64,000 nt of DNA from Thozetella sp. PMI_491 (lineage: Eukaryota > Ascomycota > Sordariomycetes > Chaetosphaeriales > Chaetosphaeriaceae), in contig MU270037.1 of the NCBI GenBank assembly GCA_021432635.1, positions 62,001-126,000 of the forward strand, read 5' to 3'. The notes under the pieces are model-generated. The model was not told where the DNA came from and ran no database searches. It worked only from the letters and a program-made list of their open reading frames with translations. Positions 11,990 to 22,787 of this stretch are shown one piece after another. The stretch's first letter is position 1. Each line of letters starts with the position of its first letter. The translations under genes were made by a program, and so were the position numbers.

Positions 11990-14900
11990 TCGGCAGGAGA
12001 CAATAAAACCCAGTTAGACACTCTTCCGCGGCTTTGCGCAGGATTAGATCAGCAGGGTACATTACCGTAATTGGACGCGGGGCAAGCCGATCGGCCAGGT
12101 ATGTAGGGGTATTGGAAGAATGCAACCCCTCCTTAAGGGCAGGGCAATACTAATATGTGAGAGACAGGTGCTGGGTCGAAGAACACCGCTTCGCAGTGGA
12201 TAGATATACCAGTTGCGCCAGAGGCAATGTCGGCACAGATATCGTACGATTTTCCTGCCTACACCAGACCACCCTTAGACATCTTCTGAGTCAACTCAAT
12301 AGCAGTTCGTGGGAGACTTTGTGTTACGCGGCGCATTGGGCCAGCCGAGGTCACCTAGTTAATAGATATATCGGAGCCTGAGGATTTCCTACAATTTCTC
12401 ACGGGAATTGCGACTTCGGGGCAATAATCCTCTTAGAGACTTCACTGGGACCTATGATCTACCTACAGGGGCTACGGCGGCTTTTCATTGCAGAATCTCG
12501 GAAGCGATGGCAAAGAACAGGCTCATTGCTGCTTTGACGCGGCTATTAGAATACTCCGTAGGATAATCGACTGATCTATAGAGGATAACCAATCTAAGCT
12601 CTCCAACGTGCAATTTCAAGGCTGACTAAGGGAACCTCCCCAGCTAGGGCGACGGTCTCAAGACCAATCCGCTGGCGTGTATTTCTGCCCTTAAACCACG
12701 CTCGCTCGAGCTTTGCCCCTTTCTTCGCTATATCTTCCAGTTCACTAATTAGGCGTGAATCTTTCTCTACAGTATCCAAGTAGGAAAATGCTTGCTGTTT
12801 GGAATGCTTAAGGCTGACGGGGTTTCTAGCTTACCCCGCAGCACTTGGTGTTAGCTATCGGTATGCTAGACGCCGCTGGAATGTCGCGGCCGTGGAAAGA
12901 TATGCGAGAGCAGTATGTGAAATATACGAGGAGGCGATCAAGGACTCGTATCTCACGAAGACACTCAAGTTGCTTTGCTTACACTTCATGCCACTCCATA
13001 ATAAGGCGGGCAGCGTGGACAAAACCTCTGGCACGCTGAGACAGCGGCCTGGAGGGCAGTATATATCCGAAGATTAGCCAAACCAGTCAGTATTGGACAG
13101 AATTGGCGAAGTTGCTGTATATTCAAACCAGATGTGGCTATACCGTTCGTTCCGGCAACCCACCCTACAGCTAGCTTCAGCCAGCGGCCATCAACCACGC
13201 GTAGCAGGCTTAAATCCATCATTCTCTTTGCAGACACTCTGCATAAGTGTAGGTATATGGGTTCACACTTCAGGCATCCATTAATTGCAACACTCATCCG
13301 AGCGATCATCCCTGCTTCTAATCATTTCAACGCCTGCAGTCTGCAAAGAACGTCCTCGATTTAAGACATCGTATGGAGCCAGCGGGGAGGCGCCTGCTAA
13401 ATGGCGAGGTAGGTATAATTGCTTTTATTGCGGGTATAGCCACGCATGGTCCCGGCACAGCTTTGGCATTGCGTAGTTATACTGCTTTTACATTACGTAG
13501 GTAAGGCTTTAACGTTGCGTGCGTCGGGCTTACGTACGAGCAAGTGACGAGTAGAGCGGCCCCTACTTAGGAGAGAGTATGTATAAGTGTCGCTAGTTTC
13601 CTAGAGGTAATTTAGTAAATCTCTAAGTATTAATCGCTATAGTCGTACAATATAAGAGTTGGTATCCATTATTCTAGAACCAAGTCTTAACCCTTTTCGG
13701 CCTAATATCAACACCCTTTATCAACCCATATACCAACATAACCCCACAAGACGTCCCCGGTACTTGAGTTTATCCTCACCGGCTCCTCTTAGTACAAACG
13801 GCGCACTAACGCTTCCGAGCAGCTACATCTCGTCTACCACCATTACTCCCTGCGCCGTAATTCTAAGGCAGCCTTCCTTGGTTACGAACACTCGCCACTT
13901 TTCGCAAGCTGCACTATACCTATCTAGAAGATTAACTTACAGCATGTACTACAATCGCTTGTCTAGTGTCTGGTCTCCCAGCCGTAACTTCAGCGCAATC
14001 GTGGTTTTTATAACAACCGTCTGAACCTAGAATCTCAATCCCCATTTATGGACGGGAATGGCTAGAGAAGCATAATTACACCAGACAGACTTGCTGTTGA
14101 TAATAGACTCCAGCGTTCGACCCTCGGCGGATATCTTGACCAAAAACCCCCATCATATCCTTCCTAGCTTTAGAACAGCAGTGTAACCTCTACAAGGCAG
14201 ATTGAAACGGCAGCCAGCCGGGCCTGCCAGTTGTCCTTGATTTAAATAATGCTGGGCTGTCAAGGGGCTAAAATCATCTCAACAAAGTTGTCAATGGACA
14301 CAAGTCTGCTTGACTCGGTGCTGCTGCTGCTGCGTCGTAAGTGCGTGGATCCAGCGTGAAGAATGATCGCATTAGACGCTTACTGCGCATGGTATCAAGA
14401 ACACCTAGCTCGGCGGTCTAAGTATCTCGATCATGGACCGAGATTACGGTTTCTAGAAAGGATGATTCAATTTCCCGCTTGCCCGAGAATTCGATGGGAA
14501 TCGGTTGCGCGGCACGTCTGTATAAGCCCCGGGGCTGTGGAGTAGGTACGGGGCGTAACCCCTATTTAACTGTCTTTTGCTCGCCCTGAAGTCGGGAGTG
14601 ATAGGGTCGGGCAGGGGGCTCTTTTACATGACGTAATAGTAGGGCTGCTGCTGCTGCTGTCGGCGACAGCGCGGAGGGTGGCCTAAGTGGCGGTGGTCCT
14701 CTGCTTCGAGCGGCGCATTCAACGCACTGCGGTATACGAGCGGGTTATTAGCATGTCCTGCGGCCGCGACTTTAACGAATAAATGGGCAACACCAGAGTG
14801 TGTGTGCGTAAGCGCAGTGAGATAGCTGCATCCCACCCAGTAGGACTTCGCGCAGCCTGTCCGGCGCGTTTTAGCTCGAAACACTCATTTCTATTCGCGT

Positions 14901-15556
14901 TTCTCTACACGTTCTGAGTACCTACCGATGTGGGCTAGAGCGTGAATGGAACTTGAATGTTCTCGACACTAACAGACTCAACTGAAGTACGTGCTGCATC
15001 CAAATCGACTTATTTCGTAAGAGTTTGGGTCATATTTTAATCTTGATCACAATAACTTTTCCTCAATACTTCCTTCTGTACCTTAGTATAGCTAAACTTT
15101 CGCTGGCTCGCTGCAGTGTAGCTAAACTTTACTGAAGCTATTGTGGGAAGCAAGCTGAAGCTTACAACCTTTGATAAACTCTGCACGTGAGGATCTGATA
15201 TGAGGCCCTGCAGGGGCATGAGTGGCCACATTTGGCAACGCAAGTCAATTGTAGTTATTAATAGATTGCCGTTATGCTTGGAGATGTTAGATATGGTATT
15301 TTCTGTGTGGATCGTTCGGTTTTTTATAAAAGGTATTATTATACATTGTCTCGATGCCTCCACGCATCTATTAAGAGCCGGAACTAGCACAGTAAATGGC
15401 CACAATTATACCATATAATAGATACTATATCCAGTAGTTATTTCTAACATAGTTAATAAGTTAAGTCGATTATACTGTAGGAAGTGATGGATTCAGTGCG
15501 TATTCAAGCATAGGGTTCTGGCTGTCTTGCTAAGGAGGAGTGATATAATAGATATA
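11990..15556. other. Long gene-poor stretch with only doubtful coding remnants
   Basis: No convincing gene. A 12594-12830 minus-strand frame (SELEDIAKKGAKLERAW, QRIGLETVALAGEVPL) looks coding-like but matches nothing I recognise and has no neighbouring exon. Plus-strand frames at 12799-13077, 13659-14024 and 14363-14545 have no domain. Short CTG/CAG triplet runs occur at 14320-14335 and 14647-14660. Treat as unannotated accessory DNA. Confidence 0.4.
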
Positions 15557-15698
15557 GGGTGCTTTGGCGGAGTTGGTCGTCTGGTGTCCTGCAACGTCGG
15601 TTCATAAAACTGTAGTTCGCAACTACACATGCAGTTGCTCCTACGGTCGCGTGCAAAAAAGCTGGCTGCGCGGGTGGGTTCGAACCCCGCACGCATCG
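15557..15698 (+). other. Possible degenerate tRNA-like sequence
   Basis: Has an A-box-like TGGCGGAGTTGG (15565-15576) and a perfect B-box core GGTTCGAACCC (15677-15687) with a pairing T-arm GTGGG/CCCGC. The flanks GGTGCTT and ACGCATC pair at 6 of 7 positions. However, about 140 nt is long, no clean anticodon arm forms, and a T-run is absent just downstream. Could be a tRNA relic or tRNA-derived element head. Confidence 0.3.
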
Positions 15699-15895
15699 AA
15701 AATATTTTTCAAGTGTGGCTGACTTGGAGAGGTTTGATACCGCACGTGTGGCCCGTGCGTTAAGCACGTGACCCCGCGGCGCTGCCGACACTCATGGTGT
15801 TCGAAGCCAATCGTGGCTAGCTTAAGCAACCAATCAAGAAACGTTGAACTGGTATATATATCATAATGAAACCCATCGAACTTCAACAGTCACTT

Positions 15896-16030
15896 GGTTG
15901 CGTAGTCTAGTGGTTATGACCCTGGATTGTAAGTAATACTGAACCACCTACATGTGGAGAAATACTAATCGTCACAGCTGATTGTCAATATCACAATTCC
16001 AGTAGCCCCGGTTCGATCCCGGGCGCGACC
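15896..16030 (+). tRNA. Intron-bearing tRNA, predicted anticodon GTA (copy 1)
   Basis: Acceptor arms GGTTGCG and CGCGACC pair over seven positions (one G-U). D-arm GTC/GAC, anticodon stem CTGGA/TCCAG, T-arm CCCGG-TTCGATC-CCGGG; A box TAGTCTAGTGG and B box GGTTCGATCCC are intact. The 5' half is exactly 37 nt (15896-15932), and a 64 nt intron (15933-15996) follows, the canonical position for nuclear tRNA introns. The loop reads TTGTAA plus T after splicing, giving anticodon GTA (tyrosine). Odd: eukaryotic tRNA-Tyr carries C1-G72, whereas this has G1-C72 and a body more like Gln/Val/His tRNAs. The intron also starts within a GTAAGT context, contains TACTAAT and ends before CCAG, so it mimics a spliceosomal intron. 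Identity could be altered or the gene a pseudogene. Confidence 0.75.
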
Positions 16031-16042
16031 TTCTCTTTTTTT
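16031..16042 (+). terminator. Pol III terminator of tRNA copy 1
   Basis: A T-rich tract ending in seven consecutive T directly after the acceptor stem; a typical RNA polymerase III stop. Confidence 0.7.
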
Positions 16043-16116
16043 CAGTTTTTTTCAGTTCTTTTTTTTATCCGTTTTCTTTTCTTTGGAGTTTAGCTCCACC
16101 AGATCTCAACTGCTAG

Positions 16117-16302
16117 GGTTGCGTAGTCTAGTGGTAAGCTCGCCAGCCAGTTAACCGTATTTTATATTTGCTAACACCTGGCAGGTTATGACCCTGGATT
16201 GTAAGTGGAAGCCATAGATCTGGTTTGGGGCAATACTAACAGTTGTAGCTGATTGACACAATCAAAAATTCCAGTAGCCCCGGTTCGATCCCGGGCGCGA
16301 CC
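16117..16302 (+). tRNA. Second tandem copy of the same tRNA, with an extra D-loop insert
   Basis: All exonic positions are identical to copy 1 (GGTTGCG ... CGCGACC), and the anticodon-loop intron is again 64 nt (16205-16268) although its sequence is mostly different. Only AATACTAA and AGCTGATTG blocks are shared between the two introns. The copy differs by a 51 nt insert at 16134-16184 in the D-loop, directly after A-box core TAGTCTAGTG. Removing the insert restores copy 1 exactly. TTTT follows at 16303 as terminator. Whether a functional tRNA is made is unknown; the internal promoter spacing is enlarged. Confidence 0.7.
16134..16184 (+). other. Spliceosomal-type intron inside a tRNA D-loop
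   Basis: 51 nt beginning GTAAGC, with a perfect GCTAAC branch-site motif 14-8 nt from the end and ending in CAG. This is the standard layout of short introns in this window. Its excision joins TAGTCTAGTG to GTTATGACC, identical to the uninterrupted copy at 15896. A GCCAG/CTGGC inverted repeat lies near its ends. Confidence 0.7.
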
Positions 16303-17534
16303 TTTTCTTCTTCATCTTTTCTTTTTTTCCTCTCCCCTTCCTTTGTAGCAGCACGTGTTGTTTGTTTGGGTAATAAAGTGTTAGACTGTTTTAGCAAAAG
16401 GTAGCGATCTATTAATGACCACCCTTCGCTGAAGAAGTTAGTTGTTATATATTCTATTTTGCAACTCTAGCTAAGGCAGATATAGTAGGGGAAAAACCCC
16501 CCATTTAAAGCGGTGTAATCCGTTTAGAGTACTAGAAAATAGAAAACCCTCAAAGACCGTGTGGCTCTGCAATGCGGGCTAGTGGTGGGATGGCCGCAGC
16601 CCACATTGCAGGCATTAGATGCCTAGGATGACTTTTTCTGGTCAAGAACCTGAAAACGCAGAGAGAATATGTCACAACAAAACGCGTATTCAGTTGATCG
16701 TATGAAGGACTAACTGTAACACTAGAGGGCAAGATAGATATAAGAGATCTTAATACCTTAAAAGGGGTTCCTTTATAGGAGTGCATCTCCCCTTCTTTTA
16801 TAGAACTTATGAGGCTTACTTGTCTAGCTGCGAGCTCCCTTCTACGTGGCCTTCCTGGGGTTTCCTTGTCCCTAGATTCTGGTGTCTCGCCGATGGGCGC
16901 GCTAGGGCTTTTGTAGTGTGCTGCTCGTGCGTAGGGCTGGCTCTGGCTTAATGCGCAGGCCGAAAGCGCTCTGAGGTCGACCGGGCTCCGGGCCATTACA
17001 TGTACAACCATCGCCAATGCACCTACTGTCCCTAGCGAAGATCGGTTAGGGAGCAAAACAGGTGCCTATTTTGCAGCTCTGAAACTTAAACAAGGTACGT
17101 GATCTTTCCATAAACCTGTCCACATTTGCTAAACCATTAAGATACAATGGAAAATTGCCCTGGAAGCTTTGGAGGATGAGACGAGGCTTCCCTCACTGCT
17201 ACAGTTGATGGCATGGCGGCAGGGTACAAGCGGCTCTAGTCTCCAATGAAGCCCCCTAAGCAAAAGGTTCTCGCAGTATCTAATATAATACGCGTTAACT
17301 ATCTCTTTTTCTTTCCCCTGATTTCAGCCTCCTTTCCACCAACATCCACCATAACTTCCTATTACTTCCCTGCCTTGCAGACCCTGTCCCAGCACCCTAA
17401 CGACCCCATGAATCCTCCCCATCCTAATCAGCACCACTATCATCCTCGGGTACGGTAGGCACTTCGCCCTTGAGACAGCCAATACGGTATCCACGGGAGC
17501 GCAGGCTTCTGCCCTCAGAGCCTCCAAGGTGAGC
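16303..17534. other. Intergenic, one unexplained frame
   Basis: A 168-codon minus-strand frame at 16550-17056 (PVDLRALSACALSQSQPYAR, then a basic GRPRRRELAARQ stretch) has no domain that I recognise and may be part of a dispersed repeat. Otherwise nothing is supported. Confidence 0.35.
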
Positions 17535-18759
17535 TCACTGAGGTGGCAGAAGTAGGGATGGATCTGTAGTAGGTTTCGGCGCCTGGAGAATGTGTATTGT
17601 CATAGTCAAAGGGTTGTTGGTGGTGCAGCTCGGAAAACCTGTGGGGTGCTTCCAGCTCAGCAGGAGGGGCCGTGAGTCCAGTTCTGTCTTATAGACCTGT
17701 CCTGGGATGTGCAGAGAGCCAGGTAATTCTGACTTCCCGTCAAAACTCCCCTGGTTCGTGGTGTCCTGGTTTTGGCGCAGTACCGCTCTCTTACGGTGCC
17801 GAAGAAGAATCCACACGCCCAGTAGTACCAAGATGAGTACACAGGCACTGCCCACAGAAACGTCAGCCACCGCTCCTTTGGTAAGAGACGGGGGAGATGC
17901 GGTTGGATCATTGGTAGTAGCCGAGCTGGAAGGAGGGCTGGAAGTTGAAGAAGATGTGGAAGTCGAGGTATTGCTGGAAGCTGAAGAAGATTCGGCCAGA
18001 GCCAAGTTGGCAGCACAAAACTCAACGAACTGAGATAATTCCTCCTTCAAGTAGTTGGTGCATTTAAATTGGCACTCAAAGGGAATTTTCCTAGGCAAGT
18101 GTGGCAGCTTTTGTTGTAAGTCGCAAAAGAAGACCCGCTCGCACACAGCCCCGGCGTCTTGACAGTAAACTGTAGACTGACGAAGGCGTTGGTACAGGCA
18201 GCGTAGCAGACTGCCGGGAGTGTTGTCAAGTTCACAGAGCCCCTTGGTACGTGGATCGCTTGCGAGGAGGTAGACGAAGATTCGGAAGTGAGCGGCCACG
18301 CGGTGATGGAAACCTGATCACCCAATTTCCTGTTCTTGCCGTCTAGGTGGTGCTTCTGAAATCGAGTACCAGGACTTCATAGCCAAATATATCGTGGCTT
18401 AAACCAAAGGCTTCCTGAGCGAGATGGAAGTACCCCACCATAGCCGGATACTCGCTTGTACTGTTGTTTGGCCATTTGATGGTCGAAAAGTCGTCGGAGA
18501 CCGTTACACAGTATTGCGAGGCGCACGCGTAGGACTTGTCCGGGGACCCGACCCATGTGTTGCAGTCATCAGGCTTAGGTATGTCGCACAGGAATCCTGG
18601 GGGGCATCCGCAAGTTAGATTGGAGCTTTGAGTGTAGACGGTAGCAGACGATTCGACATTGACAGGAGGATTGCAAGTGGTAGCAGGGTTAACGACTGTG
18701 CTGGTGATAGTTTTGGTTGCCGACTGTGAGATAGTAGTATCTATTGTCATTGTCGACAT
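17535..18759 (-). pseudogene. Disrupted cell-surface glycoprotein gene with one transmembrane segment
   Basis: The N-terminal part (18759-18343) reads as a Ser/Thr- and Cys-rich ectodomain (NLTCGCPPGFLCDIP, YACASQYCVTVSDD). A second part (about 18325-18050) gives LPAVCYAACTNAFVSLQ and TPGLCASGSSFATYNKSC. A third (from about 18055) gives YLKEELSQFVEFC, a Ser/Thr-rich stalk, a hydrophobic segment VLILVLLGVWILL and a basic RHRKR stop-transfer motif before a short cytoplasmic tail. The layout resembles fungal Mid2/WSC-like surface sensors of unknown ligand. The three parts lie in different frames (changes near 18345 and 18060) with no introns of plausible size to join them, so I call it broken, unless sequencing errors are involved. 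Confidence 0.5.
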
Positions 18760-21550
18760 TGCCGGATTTAATTCTTCATGGTAGTGGTTAGCAGGTTAAT
18801 AACATAATTCTGTGTCTACGATATCTTTTCCTGCCTGCCGCTCACCGTTCTTGTCTGCGTTATGGGTGAATTGGGAGGTTTTTGTTTGGCAGAACTACAA
18901 TCAAAATGCTGCACGACGGAAGAATGAGGGGAAGTTAGAAGGCCCTGGCCGAGGATTAATTACTGTGACATTGAGGGCCGAGGCTGTCGAGGAGGACGTG
19001 TTGTGACTGGTCGCGAGGTTATCAGGCTGCTGGTTCTGATGACAAGATGTGCACTTGCGCTGCCGAATTGCGTCCCGAGAGTGTCCTTGAGCTGGTAGAG
19101 AGATACGAAACACGTGCTATTTAGAGCTGTATTGTTTCCCCCCTGTTGCATCTTTTATACCAGCTTGCGCGTCATCAGGCACTATGTCACCACTATGGTA
19201 GTAAAACTGACCAGAGCTCGTGTCTTGCTCTTGGTCTAGATTGGTTTCCATCTCCTGTGACACCAGACCTAGGTCGACGAATTAGCCATATTTTTAGTGC
19301 AGAGCTGCTCGCAGTTGATCCTTGCTACAGCTTCTAAACTTGAAGACGTGAAGTTTTGTGAGCCGTCATGTCTCTTCGCCATTTTGCAAAGCAAATGCGG
19401 TACTGAGCGTCTTTTTCTTAACCACTCAAGGCGGGCAACGCTTTGTATCCTAAAGCCCCCGTACCCTTTATTTGGAGAGCAATCGTTCAATGAAGGAACA
19501 TAACCTCTCAAATAACGAGGAGACTGCCTGCCGAAGTGTCAACTAGGATAATAAGCAGATGCTGTGTTATGAGGAGTACAGCCCCTTGCATACGCCAGGT
19601 ATAAGCAATGCTTGAAGAAGTCCCGCACTACTTAGTCTAGCGAGGAAGAGGATTCTCCTTGTTACACGCCAAGTGGTAGCCCGGGCGAAGAGCTAGCCTT
19701 TAAGACGTGACTTTTCCTCCTTCCTAGTTTAATGGCTTTGACAGCGTCTAAGAATAGTCAATATTAGCCTGCGTTGTTATCACCGTCTGGCTACGGTACC
19801 GGGTACGAGAGCAGGCTATACTAGGCTACGGGAAGCGACCGCTGGGGTAAAATGGCTGGGAATAGGATATAGAGTAGATAGGACATAGAGTGGGAAGCGC
19901 AGCATATTGATGCGGTGCCTGAGGCATAAAATAATAAGAATTGCCTAATAATGAAACCGCTTAAATCGGCAGCATTTTCATGCCCACACAGATTACTATA
20001 AAGGTATTTACTTCAGTATTTTGATAAATTTATATAGAGTTCCTAGTAATTTGTTAGCTCACTTCTTAATAGTATTGCCAAGGGTATTATATTGGGTTTT
20101 ACTCCCATTATTTGCCTTGTCTTACGCTCGGTGCCTTGAAGGGCTACAGTTGAGGGTGTTGCTCCGTATTTGCAACACAGCTTTACTTTAGCTTGTTTAT
20201 ACTTACTTTAGAGAAGGCACTTTATTAATCTCGTGGCTCACATATACATCTATTCGTGCTGTGCCTCTTCATGGTATCCGCTTTTATCATCTGTTGTATA
20301 GATTAAGACTAACTGATTCCAGTGAAAGGAATGCTCTCCAACAAAGCTAACTTCTGAGCTTTTCGTATTAGATCAACTACCGCACTGAGCACCATTTGGG
20401 TAAAAGGATAGAATCTGCGAAATGGTAAAACACCGCCAATTTATGATGTATAAGTCTTTCATCGTTACACTCACTGGTGGCTCTGGCAGCTCTTCCAGCT
20501 CTGGTCGATGGTGATGTAGTCCGAAAATTGGCCTGGGAATGGAGGTAGAAGGTGCACTGTGTCCCTGACTGCCGTTCGAGGTGGTACCATTGGTGAAATT
20601 CTTTTCTCTCGGCGTATACCTCGGCACGACCGGTAAGCTCGTCATCCTTTTCCATCGCAGTCGAATGCGGCATCTGTGATACATGCAGCACGCTGGCATA
20701 CAGCTGCTTTGTTTGCCGATGTCAACCTCAATTTGGCTATTGTCCCTAACCTGAGCGGCATCACCACCATGCTTGCAGGCTAGCCTGGTTTCAGGGGTAT
20801 CGTTGTTGGTCACGCGACGGAAAACGTACATGGGATCACTATTGTGAAAGTCTACACAGATTTCGACTTTGGCTTTGCCCTATCCGATAACAGCAGCATA
20901 TCTCCCAAGACTACCACTATAGACGCTCAATCTTACGCCTGCAAGCACACGGCCAACGGGGGGGGGAATTACTACGAAATTTGGGGCAACCACATAGTCG
21001 ACACCCGGTCGTCCGCAGGATATACGACCACAACCCTGAGATAGATCAATGTTCAGAACGCTCGTTACATTGTTCATACAGCCCAACAGTGGTATTCTCA
21101 AACTTGTATCCACTCTGTAGCTTAATTTAATCGCTCTACCCGAAAGGTTAGGGCAAGCTAGTTTGCTAGCTTTAGTACAACTTAATAAAAAGAGCGCAGA
21201 CATTACAGGCAGAGCCCATTCCTCAAGTGATAATAAGTAATTGCATTCACCTTATGAGCTTACTGCCTCTGCGCGAATCCTTTTGGAGGTAGCTATCCCG
21301 GCATCCTAAATAGATCTAGCCGGATATCGCAAACTCAACGAGGTTTGTAATCTCCATAATCCGCATTCGGCATTGTTTCCTCTCTGGAGCACCCTAAAAA
21401 TAAATTTGGGCGCAGTCAGGCAACAGTAAGCAAGTATTCATTTGGCTGCGGCTGAAGCCGAAACGAATATCAAGGTTGATGTCGCCTCAATTTGAGATCG
21501 AAAACTCTCCGCCTTCTCTTCCTCAACCGAAAGTCTCAGAAACAACAGTC
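18760..21550. other. Gene-poor region
   Basis: Only short frames without motifs. The minus-strand frame 20373-20831 and the plus-strand frame 20844-21044 were inspected and show no domain. AT-rich between 19900 and 20300. Confidence 0.4.
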
Positions 21551-22651
21551 ATGTCCCGCGCAATCGACCGCTTACCAGCACCCTCATCGCCACGGCGCAT
21601 AAAGGTTGTGATTCCAAGTGCTAGTCGGTATTTAACCCTCCGAGTGATCTAGTGGCAGAGACTGTCCAGACAAGTGTTTGCTGGCTCACGCGTATATCTC
21701 GATAGGTCTGGCACAATGGGTTTATACCAGGCTATGAAAATTCTCGGCTATCGTCCTTTCCACATGATGGAAGTAGCACTCCAAGGTGCCCCGGGGGCCG
21801 AAATCTTATGCGAAGGCATTGTAGCTTGCCAAAATAGGCTTTCCGGTATACAGCCCTGGAGCAAAACAGATTTGGACAAATGGCTCGATGACTACGACGT
21901 GGGTGGCGCATACCATAGCAGTGTTGTCCCCTGATAGTAGAAGAGACTGTTCGATCACTAATCTTTTAGTGTCTGGTTGAGCTACCCTTCATGCTTGGAT
22001 TGCGATCTATCGAGCCATACATACACGACCCGGAAGTCAAGTTCATATTGACCGAACGCGATCCTAACAGGTGGGCAAAGTCGATCAATGCCACCATTGG
22101 GCCAGTGGCACAGGCGGGATTCAAATTCCCCATGAATATGCTTAAATATTTTGATCGATACCTATACTACCTGTTTCTTGCCAACGCCCTCTTCTACCGA
22201 TACATCGGCGATGGGACGAAGCCGGACCAGAAAGGGAACCGTGAGGCCTTGGGGAGGAACTATACTGAATAGTAAGTCATCGGCCTATTGTCCACTGTCC
22301 GCTCCGGTCTGGTAGTTTACCCATCGTGAACTGACACGGCTGGCATGAAGCAACCAGATGATCAAAACCGTAGTACCTAAAGAACGGCTTCTGGTTATTA
22401 AGCTAGAGGACGGGCTAGGGTGGGAACAAATCTGCCCATTCCTTGGTACGGCGATCCCAGATGCAGATTATCCAGGGAAGAATGATCCGGCGGAGTTCGA
22501 AGCTCAGTTAAAAGCGTTTGTGGAGCCCAAAGTTCGAAATGCTATACTCAAGGCAGGAGCTGTCGCAGCCCCCATCGTCGGTGGTGCCGTGTGGGCCGTT
22601 TTGAAGTACAGCCCCCTATGGATGCGATGGTCGGCCGCAACTAGCAAGTGA
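21551..22651 (+). CDS. Fungal sulfotransferase-family protein (Sulfotransfer_4 type)
   Basis: Four exons (21551-21627, 21706-21898, 21970-22271, 22351-22651) with consistent phases encode about 290 aa. The start MSRAIDRLPAPSS leads to a strand and P-loop-like region (IKVVIPSASRSGTMGLYQAM) rebuilt across the first intron. FILTERDPNRWAKSIN near residue 115 matches the 3'-phosphate-binding segment of the family. A hydrophobic C-terminal segment (AGAVAAPIVGGAVWAVL) suggests membrane association. Members of this family are often misnamed NAD-dependent epimerases. Substrate unknown. It converges with the carboxylesterase gene 140 nt downstream; joint function is not shown. Confidence 0.75.
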
Positions 22652-22787
22652 CATATCAGGGAGAAGCCTGTTGAGGCTGGAACCTCAGATTGCGCGAGAT
22701 GATTCTCTTACGGGATATTTGGTTGGCTTATCCCAAAGATTGGTACTTAACTAATCACCGTAGAAGCTACGTCGACTGTGAAGCTAT

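Noticed and set aside
12594-12840. Coding-like minus-strand stretch with SELEDIAKKGAKLERAW
   Set aside because: Looks protein-like, but no start, no matching exon and no recognised family; left as a note in the intergenic entry.
14320-14662. Short CTG/CAG triplet runs
   Set aside because: Only four to five units each; too short to be a meaningful microsatellite.
16550-17056. 168-codon minus-strand open frame
   Set aside because: Possibly part of a dispersed repeat, but with no copy in the window and no domain I cannot support a gene or an element family.
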